Shown here: positions 11,295 through 23,489 of the stretch, in pieces
How the letters are laid out: every line of letters starts with the position of its first letter
Position numbering within the stretch: position 1 is the first letter of the stretch
Assembly: GCF_963082655.1 (NCBI RefSeq)
Contig: NC_081553.1
Location: 43,565,260 to 43,629,259, forward strand
Source: Stomoxys calcitrans
Taxonomy: Eukaryota > Arthropoda > Insecta > Diptera > Muscidae
Length of the DNA stretch: 64,000 nt
Direction: 5' to 3'
Notes under the pieces: generated by a model
What the model was told of the DNA's origin: nothing
The model's database searches: none
What the model saw: the letters and a program-made list of their open reading frames with translations, nothing else
Made by a program: the position numbers and the translations under genes

Positions 11295-11531
11295 TTGGGT
11301 TGCCCAAAAAGTAATTGCGGATTTTTCATATAGTAGGCGTTGACAATTTTTTTCACAGCTTGTGACTCTGTAATTGCATTCTTTCTTCTGTCAGTTATCA
11401 GCTGTTACTTTTAGCTTGCTTTAGAAAAAAAGTGTAAAAAAAGTATATTTGATTAAAGTTCATTCTAAGATTTATTAAAAATGCATTTACTTTCTTTTAA
11501 AAAATCCGCAATTACTTTTTGGGCAACCCAA
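11295..11531 (+). mobile_element. Mariner-type MITE, complete, 237 bp
   Basis: Perfect terminal inverted repeats of about 32 bp beginning TTGGGTTGCCCAA and continuing AAAGTAATTGCGG, flanked by TA on both sides (11293-11294 and 11532-11533), as expected of Tc1/mariner integration. No coding capacity. From memory the termini resemble those of mellifera-subfamily mariners. Nearly identical copies sit at 12186, 26635, 30197, 38922 and 58156. Confidence 0.85.
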
Positions 11532-11533
11532 TA

Positions 11534-12185
11534 CTTTTGTATATCAAGGCAATTTAAAATTGATCATTCATATCAAGTGATGCTCAAAGTCAACTTTTAA
11601 CTAAATATGTATAAAATTAGCCCATAAAAATTGGGAAATTTGTAATTCGGCCCACCATACCTCTAAGTAGTGTAGTTTAATCCACTCTTGTAAAGCCTTT
11701 GTAAAACAGATAGTAGGACTCATGACCGCAAAAGAAAATCTTGTGAGGACATTTATGGGATGAATCACAAAAAGTTGCACAATTACTAGGTGGACCACAA
11801 TATTCATATAACTTTTTGATTCTCGTTAAAAATTTTGGTTACTTACAAAAGTTTTTAATTATTATAGTTGACATACCTGCAAAGAGATAAAAAGGGCATT
11901 CATTACTAACAGGGACGAGATTACTTAAACATTTGTAAAAAAAAAACAACCAAAAATAAAATATAAAAAATATGACATTATTATTACCAATGCCCACGAA
12001 GCACTTTATGCCTCACTTAATTTTTTTTTCCCCAGACTATTGAGTGTATTTCATGAATTCGACCCACCTCAACTATCCCAAGCCCAGCTGAATCAATTTA
12101 AATTCCAATGTTTGGAATTTATTTAACAACGATGGCAAAATACGACTGTTCATATCTACCAGAAAGTTAAGTTTATCCAAAATTA
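11534..12185. other. No gene recognised
   Basis: Unique AT-rich DNA between two MITE copies. A 68-codon minus-strand frame at 11601-11807 is unsupported. Confidence 0.4.
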
Positions 12186-12422
12186 TGGGTTGCCCAAAAA
12201 GTAATTGCGGATTTTTCATATAGTCGGCGTTGACAAATTTTTTCACAGCTTGTGACTCTGTAATTGTAATCTTTCTTCTGCCAGTTATCAGCTGTTACTT
12301 TTAGCTTGCTTTAGAAAAAAAGTGTATAAAAAAGTATATTTGATTAAAGTTCATTCTAAGTTTAATTAAAAATGCATTTACTTTCTTTTAAAAACTCCGC
12401 AATTACTTTTTGGGCAACCTAA
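12186..12422 (+). mobile_element. Mariner-type MITE, complete, slightly diverged
   Basis: Same terminal inverted repeats and internal sequence as the copy 900 bp upstream, with one T missing at the left tip and a few substitutions (for example AAAACTCCGC at the right end). TA flanks are recognisable. Confidence 0.8.
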
Positions 12423-12424
12423 TA

Positions 12425-12775
12425 ACATTTAAAATTCCTATTTGTTGATAAACAAAACTTGCAAAATAAGTAAATACTCAAAGCATAAAACAGATGTCAG
12501 CAATTGCCTTAAACTTATAAAAAACGTTTCTTACACGTATGCTAAGAAAAAATGCTACTTTGCTACTCTGCCGTCAATTAAATTTAATAGCAAGACTAAA
12601 CAATTCGCCCGACAGATTAGCATATGAACATTCATTCTTATCACGAAACTTCCTTATCGCCAGTGCAAAACAATTGCACTGAAATAAATTTTTTAATTTC
12701 AAGTTTATATGTATAACGTGCATTAAAAATAATATTCAGAAATATCTTAGAAAAAAATATGAAAAAAAAACTAAA
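12425..12775. other. No gene recognised
   Basis: AT-rich sequence. A 61-codon plus-strand frame (12442-12627) has no recognisable features. Confidence 0.4.
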
Positions 12776-12835
12776 AAAAAGTATTAAGTTCGGCCGGGCC
12801 GAATTTTAGATACCCACCACCTCATCTTATATATA
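12776..12835 (+). mobile_element. Family B 5' terminus, fragment
   Basis: TATTAAGTTCGGCCGGGCC then GATACCCACCACCTC is the family B head. It is interrupted after about 60 bp by a complete family A element in the same orientation. Confidence 0.7.
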
Positions 12836-14167
12836 ACAAGTAAAAGCGTGCTACGTTCGGCCGGGCCGAATCTTATATACCCTCCACCATGGATCGCATA
12901 TGTCGAGTTCTTTTCCCGGCATCTCTTCTTAGGCAAAAAGAGGATATAAGAAAAAATTTGCTATTAGAGCGATATCAAGATATGGTCCGGTTTGGACCAC
13001 AATTAAATTATATGTTGGAGACCTGTGTAAAATGTCAGCCAATTCGAATAAGAATTGCGCCCTTTGTGGGCTCAAGAAGTTAAATAGAGAGATCGATTTA
13101 TATGGGAGCTATATCAGGCTATAAACCGATTCAGACCATAATAAACACGTATGTTAATGGTCATGAGAGAATCCGTCGTACAAAATTTCAGGCAAATCGG
13201 ATAATAATAGCGACCTCTAGAGGCTCAAGAAGTCAAGATCCCAGATCGGTTTATATGGCAGCTATATCAGGTTATGAACCGATTTGAACCATTCTTGACA
13301 CAGTTGTTGGATGTCATAACAAAACACGTCGTGCAAAATTTCATTCCAATCGGATAAGAATTGCGCACTCTAGAGGCTCAAGAAGTCAAGACCCAAGATC
13401 GGTTTATATGGCAGCTATATCAGGTTATGGACCGATTTGAACCATACTTGGCACAGTTGTTGGATGTCATAGCAAAACACGTCGTGCAAAATTTCATTCC
13501 AATCGGATAAGAATTGCGCACTCTAGACGCTCAAGAAGTCAAGACCCAAGATCGGTTTATATGGCAGCTGTATCAGGTTATGGACCGATTTGAACCATAC
13601 TTGGCACAGTTGTTGGATATCATAACAAAACACGTCGTGCGAAATTTCATTCCAATCGGATAAGAATTGCGCCCTCTAGAGGCTCAAGAAGTCAAGACCC
13701 AAGATCGGTTTATATGGCAGCTATATCAGGTTATGGACCGATTTGAACCATACTTATCACAGTTGTTGGATGTGATAACAAAACACGTCGTGCAAAATTT
13801 CATCCCAATCGGATAAGAATTGCGCACTCTAGAGGCTCAAGAAGTCAAGACCCAAGATCGGTTTATATGGCAGCTATATCAAAACATGGACCGATATGGC
13901 CCATTTACAATACCAACCGACCTACACTAATAAGAAGTATTTGTGCAAAATTTCAAGCGGCTAGCTTTACTCCTTCGGAAGTTAGCGTGCTTTCGACAGA
14001 CAGACGGACGGACGGACGGACAGACGGACAGACGGACGGACATGGCTAGATCGACATAAAATTTCACGACGATCAAGAATATATATACTTTATGGGGTCT
14101 CAGACGAATATTTCGAGTAGTTACAAACAGAATGACGAAATTAGTATACCCCCCATCTTATGGTGGA
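12836..14167 (+). mobile_element. Helentron-like family A element, complete
   Basis: The head ACAAGTAAAAGCGTGCTAC is followed by the GTTCGGCC/GGCCGAA palindrome and TATACCCTCCACCAT, which recurs inverted in the 3' terminal hairpin (ATGGTGGAGGGTATA). The core is five or six 153-bp repeats (GATCGGTTTATATGGCAGC … CTCTAGAGGCTCAAGAAGTC). The 3' region has a GACA/GACG microsatellite (about 13998-14040), then ACATGGCTAGATCGAC and ATACTTTATGGGGTC. Subterminal inverted repeats, a GACR microsatellite and a 3' hairpin are the layout of DINE-1/Helentron non-autonomous elements. No open frame longer than the repeat allows. Confidence 0.8.
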
Positions 14168-15373
14168 GGGTATAAAAATCAATTTGTGTTTATTTGTAGG
14201 TTTGTTTGTTTGTTTGTATGTTTGTGTGTTCCTTATAGACTCAGAAATGGCTGAACCGATTTTCTTGAAATTTTCACAGATGGTGCACAATGACCCCGAG
14301 GTGAAAATAGGGTACTACATTTTTTGATATCTGAAGGGGGGGGCGGACCCTCCCCCTTACCCTAATTTTCAGAAACGCCAGATCTCGGAGATGGGTGGTG
14401 CGATTTAAGCGAAATTTTGTGTGCTCTCATATAGTACCCTAAAAATAAAAAATTGGTATCCAAATTTCGGATGGGGTACCTAGGGGGGCTGCCCCACCCT
14501 AAAACCTACCAAACATATATTTACATCAATCACGACAATATGGGACTCAAATGAAAGGTATTTAGGATAACAAAACGTATCTGATATCCAATTGTCGGAC
14601 CAAGTTCTAGGCGGACCACCCCAAGCCCCATAACACCCCTAAATCGGACATATTTACCGACCATGGCAATATGGGACTCAAATGAAAGGTATTTGCGAGT
14701 AGAATACGAATCTGATATCCAAATGTGGGACCACGTTTCTGGGGGTCCACCCCTTTCCCAAAACACCGGAATTATTTACTGAGCATAGGACTATGGGGCT
14801 TAAATAAAAGGTATTTGAAAGTCTGATATCCAAATATGGGACCAACTATTTGGGGGGCCGCCTCTCACCAAAAACATCCCCCAAAGGGGACAAATTTACG
14901 ACCATAGCAATATGGGGTCAAATGAAAGGTCTTTGGGAACAAAGCACGAATTTTAGATCAATATTCGGGACAAGAGTCTATGGGGCCACCATATGGCAAT
15001 ATGGGGTTTAAATAAATGGTATTTGAGATAAGAAAACGATGCTGATATTTTTTCAGGGTCAAGTATCTGGGGGACCACTTTTTCCCCGAAAACACCACTA
15101 AATCAGACATCATGAGAATATCGGGCTTAAATGAAGTCTTTTAAGAATAGAGTACACCTTACATCCCAACTTAAATTCGTAGACCAATAAAGATCATATG
15201 GGATTCAGATGAAGGTACTTATATTGTTAAACTGTTAGTCAGGCGATATACTATTCTCGTAGCATGGCATTACACTAAAAGATCTTTAATTGTCGAAAAT
15301 TACTATTCCAAGGAAACTTTTGTTCCATATAAAGTAAAAGAAGGCGCAGCGGAGCGGGCCCGGGTCAGCTAGT
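14168..15373 (+). mobile_element. Helitron-like family C element, complete, about 1.2 kb
   Basis: Begins TCAATTTG after an A and ends GGGTCAGCTAGT, which fits the Helitron rule of 5' TC, 3' CTAG and insertion between A and T. The head has a TTTG/TTTA-rich stretch and GGCTGAACCGATTTTCTTG. The interior is a run of roughly 120-130-bp repeats with CAATATGGG.CTCAAATGAA. It lies directly after the family A end and is followed by decayed family B sequence. No Rep/helicase gene, so non-autonomous. Confidence 0.7.
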
Positions 15374-15375
15374 GT

Positions 15376-15592
15376 ATTAATAACCACTTTTCGACAAAAT
15401 CGGTTGAAAATGCAGCATCAATGAACCCATAGCAGCTATAGTGAAATATGGCTCGATCTTGGCCAATTACAAGACGATCACCGAGGGCTTAACGCAACTC
15501 ACTCTGTCAAAATTCAGCAAAATCGGGAAAAAATTAAGGCATTTACGAGTGAAATCGGAAGACCAGTGTATGGCAGTTATATCCGTTTCACA
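15376..15592 (+). mobile_element. Family B remnant, diverged
   Basis: Recognisable family B leader (ACCACTTTTCGACAAAATC, CCATAGCAGCTATA) and one degenerate 153-bp unit (GGGCTTAACGCAACTCACT). More diverged than the other B copies, with no ends preserved. Confidence 0.55.
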
Positions 15593-15624
15593 CTACAGGG
15601 ATTGAGTTAGGTTGGGCTTAAGTG

Positions 15625-16260
15625 GCAATCTGCCATCAGATTCACTAAGACGTTTTCGCCCACTGTGATACCACAGGAACAGAAGAAGGAAGATGGCTTC
15701 TAAATATTTCCTACCGTTTAACCATCCAAATTACTTTAAAAAGCCCAACAACTTGCGAATGTCCAAATCCTTTAAGTCAGACAGGTTCTCAAAGAAATGA
15801 GAACCTAAGAGAAAAACTGCTTCTAACTGCTAATGCGGGACACACATACAGAAGGTGTTCTATAGTCTCTTCCTCTTCGATGTCCTCACAACTTCTGCAA
15901 AAGTCGTTGCACCTTCAGCCTGTCAGTATGTTTTCCGATTAGACAGTGATCTGTCATGATGGACACAATGATTGAAACGTCTGTTCCAACCAGTGACGGT
16001 TGACCTCTTCAAGTCTGCATAAGGCCACATAGTTTTGGAATGCTCACAACCCCTCCTTTGTGACCATCTTTCATTCGTTGTCCTTTGGGTCTGGTCCTGA
16101 AAACTTAGCTAACATGTCGCTAGAGGACTACCACAGATTTCAGTTTCCCTGAAATGTGTAGGGTAGTTCCTAGACTTGGAAGCTCGTCCGCCTTACAATT
16201 CCCTGGGATATCTCTGTGGCCCGATACCCAGAACAGGTGAATTTAGAACCGCTCTCAAAT
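15625..16260 (-). pseudogene. Non-LTR retrotransposon RNase H and C-terminal fragment
   Basis: On the minus strand, in several frames, I can follow a decayed VLGIGPQRYP-type segment (equivalent to VPGH.DIPGN), then CKADELPSL/RLG, then MTDHCLIGKHTDRL, DFCRSCEDIEEEETIEH and SHFFENLSDLKDL. These are the end of an RNase H domain and the cysteine/histidine C-terminal segment of I/R1/LOA-type elements. Many frameshifts; no catalytic set. Transposon tail or host pseudogene are the options, and the transposon is much more likely. Confidence 0.65.
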
Positions 16261-16950
16261 GGCCGATTTTTTAATATTTTTTTTAAGCCGGATTTAATTC
16301 AAAGAATTTGTTAATTATGAGGACGAAGTTTTATCCCAAATTAGGGTATCCAAACCCACCTAACAAACCAAAAAAAGATATCTGGAAGGCTGGTGAAATC
16401 ACTGGTAAAAGCATTCATATTCTCATGCTGTAAAACATTTCCATCACATTTCATGTGATTTCCTAGGGGAGAATGCGATTATGCCAGGAAAAGCCCATAC
16501 TGAGGAAGATTAAAAATTTTATAAAAAAAATATTTCGCTTTTTTCATTACCCTTTCGAAAAGAACAAAATCTCTTTAACTAAACTATCTCAAATTTGTAT
16601 TTTGCACCCAATACTGCATTCCCGCCGACAATTTGTTCTTTAGTCTACAATGTAACATCCAATTTATTCTCTGGATGTTGGCTTCATAGCATAGCCCTTC
16701 TTCATAACAAGTATTGACTTCTAAAATACTAAGCTGACCTTTTTACCGTTTATTGACTTTTAATTTAGCAAAAACAAAAAATGACGGCTAATCACACGTT
16801 CTAGTTTTCATTTTTCGCCTGTCGAACAAAGTAAGCTGTGAATGAAAAACAGAAAAAAAACACAGCAAAACAAGGAGAGTTGGTTTTTATTAAAAGGAAA
16901 AGGCAAGGGAAAAGTAGGAAAGAAAATCAAACTGGGAAAACAAAAGCAAT
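16261..16950. other. No gene recognised
   Basis: Unique AT-rich DNA between the RNase H fragment and a family A element. No open frame or repeat supported. Confidence 0.4.
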
Positions 16951-18250
16951 GAGTAAGTGCTAAGTTCGGCCGGGACGAATCTTATATACCCTCCATCATG
17001 GATCAAATTTGTCGATTTCTTTTAATGGTATCTCTGTTGTGCGGTTTTAGGCTATAGACCGATGCTGTTTCAGACTATAGACCGATTCAGGCCATATTTG
17101 ACACATATGTTGAAGGTCATGGGAGAAACGTTGTACAAATCGGATAGTAATTGCGCCCCCTAGAGGCTCAAGAAGTCAAGACCCCACATCGGTTTATAAA
17201 GCAGCTATATCAGATTATGTACCGATTTGCGCCATACTTAGTACAGTTGTTGGAAGTCATAACAAAACACGTCGTGCCAAATTTCAGCCAAATCGGATAG
17301 GAATTGCGCCCTCTAGAGGCTTAAGAAGTCAAGACCCCAGATCAGCTTATATGGCAGCTGTATCAGGTTATGGACCGATTTCCATCATACTTCGCACAGT
17401 TGTTGAAAATCGTACCGAAACACGTCATGCCAAATTTCAGCCAAATCGGATAGGAATTGCGCCCTCTAGAGGCTCAAGAAGTCAAGACCCCAGATCGGTT
17501 TATATGGCAGCTATATCCGGTTATAGACCGATTTCCACCATACTTCGCACAGTTGTTGAAAGTCATACCGAAACACGTCATGCCAAATTTGAGCCAAATC
17601 GGATAAGAATTGCGCCCTCTAGAGGCTAAAGAAGTCAAGACCCCAGATCGGTTTATATGGCAGCTATATCAGGTTATGGACCGATTTGACCCATACTCAG
17701 CACAGTTGTGGAAAGTCAAACCAAAACACGTCATGCCAAAATTTAGCCCAATCGGATAAGAATTGCGCCCTCTAGAGGCTCAAGAAGTCAAGACCCAAGA
17801 TCGGTTTATATGGCAGCTATATCCGGTTATGACCGATTTCCACCATACTTCGCCCAGTTGTTGAAAATCGTACTGAAACACGTCATGCCAAATTTCAGCC
17901 AATTCGGATAAGAATTGCGCCCTCTAGAGGCTCAAGAAGTCAAGACCCAAGATCGGTTTATATGACAGCTATATCAAAACATGGATCGATATGGCTCATT
18001 TACAATCCCAATCGACCTACACTAAAAAGAAATTTTCTTTCAAAATTTCAAGCGGCTAGCTTTACTCCTTCGGAAGTTTGCGTGCTTTCAACAGACAGAC
18101 GGATGGACGGACGGACATGGCTAGATCGACTTAAGATGTCATGTCGATCAAGAATACCCATACTTTATGGGGTCTTAGATGGAAATTTCGAGGAGTTACA
18201 AATAGAATGACGAAATTAGTATGCCCCCATCCTATGGTGGAGGGTATAAA
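16951..18250 (+). mobile_element. Helentron-like family A element, complete
   Basis: Both ends present: the palindromic GTTCGGCCGGGAC head with TATACCCTCCATCAT, and the 3' microsatellite (about 18094-18115), ACATGGCTAGATCGAC, and terminal hairpin CCATCCTATGGTGGAGGG. The core is five 153-bp units between about 17160 and 17960; several are nearly identical, indicating recent homogenisation. Confidence 0.8.
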
Positions 18251-18948
18251 AAGTGCTTAGGCAACCAGATTACAAAAAAATTAAGAAGCAAACTAAATCA
18301 TGATATATGATCTATGAACGATTTTGAGGAAAGACTTTATTTAAACACATTTATTAAATAAAGGACTTTTTTTTATATATATTGAAACCTCAGAGCAGAA
18401 AATTATAAAAAAAAATCATAACGTTTAGTTACTCATTTGTGCTAATACCTGGGTAATATTGCCAGCCACAACTAAATAATCGCTAATTATTCCAAGTGGT
18501 AACAAATTTTTGAATAATTAAATTTGCAACAACAACTGAAGTTTGCAACAAAAATCGCTTTCATAAAACCTATTGAAGCCGTTATTCAATATAACACAAA
18601 ATTACTTGTAATAAGCATATTTAATTTGCAACTATCTGTGCCACACTGAAGGAGCGCAACTCCTTTTTTTTGGTATGCCTACAGACAGCAACATAACCTT
18701 CACTTTGAAGCAAGTTGCCAAACCACTGCTTCGCCAAAGCTGTCGTACAACAGACTCTTAAGTAGTCCACGCCAAGAAGTCAAGTTGCCATCATTAGCAT
18801 TGTACAACAGCTGGTGGAATTTATTTCCCCCCTCAGTCCATACTCGAGTATAGCAATTGGAATGACTCCAAAAGCTAAGCTAAGCTATGAAATCTAAAAA
18901 TAGAAAAAAAAGCAATGCTGCAGTATTTGCAATTGTTCTACAATCTTA
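18251..18948. other. No gene recognised
   Basis: Unique AT-rich DNA. No repeat family or open frame supported. Confidence 0.4.
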
Positions 18949-20337
18949 ACAAGTAAAAAAAAAGGCGTTAAGTTCGGCCGGGCCGAACTTTGGATGCCCA
19001 CCACCAAGGGTATATATGTTAACCACCTTTCGCCACAATCTGGTAAAAAATGAATAATTTATGCCTCCGTAGCAACTATATCGAAATATGGTCCGAATCG
19101 GACCAAATTCGACACTGTTATTTAGTGTTCTAATAAGTAAAAGTCATTGTTCAATTTTGTAGAACAAAATATTGCTCTTTTTGGTAGTCATATCCAAATA
19201 TAGACTGATCTGAACCATATCCGACACGGATGTTGAAAATCCTAACATAAGTCACTATGTCAAATTTCAGCGAAATCGCATTTCATGGGCCCAAAACTTT
19301 AAATCGAGCTATCGGTCTATATGGCAGCTATATCCAAACCTGGACCGATCCGGGCCAAATTGACGAAGTATGTCGAAGGGCCTAACACAACTCACTGTCC
19401 CAAATTTCAGCAAAATCGGATAATAAATGTGGCTTTTATGGGCCTAAGACCTTAAATCAACGGATCGGTCTATATGGAAGCTATATCCAAATCTGGACCG
19501 ATCCGGCCCAAATTGACGAAGGATTTCGAAGGGCCTAACACAACTCACTGTCCCAAATTTCAGCAAAATCGGATAATAAATGAGGCTTTTATGAGCCTAA
19601 GACCCTAAATCGATGGATCGGTCTATATGGCAGCTATAACAAAATCTGGACCGATCCGGGCCAAATTGAAAAAGGATGTCTAAAGGCTTAACACAACTCA
19701 CTGTCCCAAATTTCGGCGAAATCGGACAATAAATGCGCCTTTTATGGGCCCAAAACATTAAATCGAGAGATCGGTCTATATGGCAGCTATAACCAAACCT
19801 GGACCGATCCGGGCCAAATTGACGAAGTATGTCGAAGGGCCTAACACAACTCACTGTAACAAATTTCAGCAAAACTGGATAATAAATGTGGCTTTTATGG
19901 GCCCAAAACCCTAAATCGAGAGATCGGTCTATATGGCAGCTATATCCAAATCTAGACCGATCTGGGCCAAATTGAAGAATGATCTCGAAGAGCCTAAAAC
20001 AACCCACTGTCTCAAATTTCGGCGAAATCGGACAAAAAGTGCGCCTTTTATGGACCCAAACCTTTAATCGAGAAATCGGTCCATATGGCAGCTATATCAG
20101 AATCTAGACCCATCTGAGCGAAATTGAGGAAGGATGGCGAGGGGCTTAAAATAGCTCACTGTCCCAAATTTCGGCTAAATCGGACAAAAAGTGCGCCTTT
20201 TATGGACCCAAAACCCTAAATCGAGAGATCGGTCTATATGGCAGCTATATCCAAATCTAGACCGATCTGGGCCAAATTGAAGAATGATGTCGAAGAGCCT
20301 AACACAACCCACTGTCCCAATTTTCGGCGATATCCGA
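18949..20337 (+). mobile_element. Family B element whose tail is a 28-bp array
   Basis: Intact head (AACAAGTAAAAA, GTTAAGTTCGGCCGGGCC, GGATGCCCACCACC) followed by the leader and about seven 153-bp units; GATCGGTCTATATGG begins at 19463, 19616, 19769 and 19922. Instead of the normal 3' body and hairpin, the last unit breaks after GGCGATATCCGAC and passes straight into the 28-bp array at 20338. Confidence 0.75.
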
Positions 20338-21622
20338 CAAAATTTCAAGAAATTTTCTCTAAAGACAAAATTTCAAGAAATTTTCTCTAAAGAAAAAATT
20401 TCAAGAAATTTTCTGTAAAGACAAAATTTCAAGAAATTTTCTCTAAAGACAAAATTTCAAGAAATTTTCTATAAAGAGAAAATTTCAAGAAATTTTCTCT
20501 AAAGACAAAATTTCAAGAAATTTTCTCTAAAGACAAAATTTCAAGAAATTTTCTCTAAAGACAAAATTTCAAGAAATTTTCTCTAAAGACAAAATTTCAA
20601 GAAATTTTCTCTAAAGACAAAATTTCAAGAAATTTTCTCTAAAGACAAAATTTCAAGAAATTTTCTCTAAAGACAAAATTTCAAGAAATTTTCTCTAAAG
20701 ACAAAATTTCAAGAAATTTTCTCTAAAGACAAAATTTCATAAAATTTTCTCTAAAGACAAAATTTCAAGAAATTTTCTCTAAAGACAAAATTTCAAGAAA
20801 TTTTCTCTAAAGACTAAATTTCAAGAAATTTTCTCTAAAGACTAAATTTCAAGAAATTTTCTCTAAAGACAAAATTTCAAGAAATTTTCTCTAAAGACAA
20901 AATTTCAAGAAATTTTCTCTAAAGACTAAATTTCAAGAAATTTTCTCTAAAGACTAAATTTCAAGAAATTTTCTCTAAAGACAAAATTTCAAGAAATTTT
21001 CTCTAAAGACAAAATTTCAAGAAATTTTCTCTAAAGACAAAATTTCAAGAAATTTTCTCTAAAGACAAAATTTCAAGAAATTTTCTCTAAAGACAAAATT
21101 TCAAGAAATTTTCTCTAAAGACAAAATTTCAAGAAATTTTCTCTAAAGACAAAATTTCAAGAAATTTTCTCTAAAGACAAAATTTCAAGAAATTTTCTCT
21201 AAAGACAAAATTTCAAGAAATTTTCTCTAAAGACAAAATTTCAAGAAATTTTCTCTAAAGACAAAATTTCAAGAAATTTTCTCTAAAGACAAAATTTCAA
21301 GAAATTTTCTCTAAAGACAAAATTTCAAGAAATTTTCTCTAAAGACAAAATTTCAAGAAATTTTCTCTAAAGACAAAATTTCAAGAAATTTTCTCTAAAG
21401 ACAAAATTTCAAGAAATTTTCTCTAAAGACAAAATTTCAAGAAATTTTCTCTAAAGACAAAATTTCAAGAAATTTTCTCTAAAGACAAAATTTCAAGAAA
21501 TTTTCTCTAAAGACAAACTTTCAAGAAAATTTCTCTAAAGACAAAATTTCAAGAAATTTTTTCTAAAGACAAAATTTCAAGAAAATTTCTTTAAAGACAA
21601 AATTTCAAGAAATTTTCTCTAA
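20338..21622 (+). repeat. 28-bp tandem array, about 46 copies
   Basis: Highly uniform head-to-tail units of 28 bp. Each contains the near-palindrome AAATTTCAAGAAATTT followed by TCTCTAAAGAC. Only scattered substitutions in the middle (for example GACTAAAT variants) and more toward 21530-21620. No spacers between units, so not CRISPR-like, and no coding potential. Joined directly to a family B element on its left. Confidence 0.95.
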
Positions 21623-21850
21623 CCACAAAATTTTGAAGAATTTTTCTTTCAAGATAAATTTTCAAGAACTTTTCTCTATAGACAAAATTTCACCAAATTT
21701 TCTCTAAGTATAAGATTTTACGGCTTTTTCTCTGAAGACAAAATTCCGAGCAAGTTTTGTCGAAATTTTCTCTCTAAAAATTCTCTCAAAAGAGATTATT
21801 TCACAAAAAAATCCCTAAAGAAAGACATTTCTAGAGACAATATTCTAAAA
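21623..21850 (+). repeat. Decayed edge of the 28-bp array
   Basis: Units become progressively irregular (AAATTTTGAAGAA, TTCACCAAATTTTCTC, CGAGCAAGTTTTG) before unique sequence begins. Decay on only one side is typical of the old edge of a tandem array. Confidence 0.7.
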
Positions 21851-23489
21851 TTGTTGTGTATTGCTGACACTTTTTTTGTCCTTCACTGTATACTTTTCTT
21901 TACTCTTTGACTTTTAGGAATCTGCTTTCAAAACAGCCTCCTTTTATCTTTATTAAGAATTTCCAGTTGCGCTCAATTCATTTTGTTTGGGCCTTGAGTT
22001 AATAACAGAACACTTTTAAAAAATTCTGTGTGGCACACTATTAGCATTTTTATTTTTTCTTTAGTTTTTATTGATTATTTATGCATAAATGCATATTTTT
22101 ACTACTAAAAACCAGGCCCCAATAAAGGCTTTCTCAAGAAAAGCGCCAGCAAAAGCATTGCCCAAGCTTTGGCATGCCTCATGCAACAAGCGAACAACGA
22201 ATTAGCCATGCTAACCAACTTCACCAAACTACAACAATGTTTAATAAATTTTTAATCTAATATTGTTCAGACTGAAGAGACTCTTGGGGACTGACTCTCC
22301 AGCTGGCTGCCGCCCCTGGCCTGGCTCTGGTGTGGTGGCGATGTTGGCTTGAACTACATTCTGTCCCAAGAGACGGTCGTTGCATTTGAAACTGATTATA
22401 AAGTCAACGCGTTTCGCGGCATATAAAATGCATGCGATAGGCGGTGGCGACGGCATTGCACACTCATATGCCAGCCTTCCAGCCAACCTGACTCATTGCC
22501 TGCTGCATGCCTCATCTCCATTATATTGTTCTTGGGGGCCTATGCGGGTAATGCTTTTACCACCAAAAGCGGTGGCATTCATATTTTGTTGCTCACATGA
22601 TGTGCGGCATATTTCATGTCCTTTATGTTGCCAGAGCTTTGGCAACAGCATTCATGATGCCACCATGTCATTGTGTGAGCATGCATGTATGTGGTATTTT
22701 TGTGTCTTGCCCCATTCCCAGCTAATATATGATGGTGTGGCGGCTGTTGTGTTTGGGATTCTGGCAGCAGATAAGAAGCTACAACGCAAAGAAAACATTA
22801 AATTTAACCCAGTTTTCTAGGGGGTTCCTCCTTACCTATGGCCAAACGAAAATGTTTTTCGAAAGCTTTTTTTGTGTCATACACATCGTTGTTGTTGTTC
22901 TTATGGCGTTTTTATAAAAATTTCCTCTATGGAAAAATGTGTCACATGTTAGCTGTTGCTTTTATTGTCATTTATAATTCATATCAAGGATTTTTTTTTG
23001 GTTGGTTTGTTGCTCCCAAAAGACCATGGCCTAACAATAGGGGACCCTAAGACATATGAATGAATGAAAGAGTTTTTTTTTTCGCAAAGATCAACAATTT
23101 GAGAAGCTTTTGTGGGAAAATAAAATGTTGGTTGATGTTGATTGAGAACCCTCTTGAGAGTCCTATCCAATTAAAACTAAAGGTCAAGTTTCTCAGCATA
23201 CTCCTTTCCACTGGCCAAAGTGCAGGATGATAGAACAACTTGGCCTAAAAAATATTGATGTACAATAGCAAGAGTATTACAACATGGAAAACTACGAAGG
23301 AGATTCCAATACACTTAATAAATGAAGGAAACCCTGGCGGACCAGAAAAGTGTGTCCATAGGCGACAGCTCACCCAATGAGCATCTACAGTAATGCAAGA
23401 TGAGGAGAGGATGAGAAGAGAACCGCTGAAAGTTAGCCCCGAAAAAAAGATGATCGCCCATAATCCTGATTCTTCTATTCATTCTTCTA
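21851..23489. other. Unique spacer between two inverted 28-bp arrays
   Basis: No mobile element is recognised in this 1.6 kb. A 146-codon plus-strand frame at 22380-22820 is rich in His, Cys and Ala with repeated CATG-type words and shows no domain, so I do not call it a gene. The region is the centre of the large inverted arrangement at 18.9-25.9 kb. Confidence 0.5.

Noticed and set aside
22380..22820. A 146-codon gene between the inverted arrays
   Set aside because: Composition is irregular with clustered His and Cys, no domain recognised, no splice or promoter context; overlapping open frames on the other strand are equally long.
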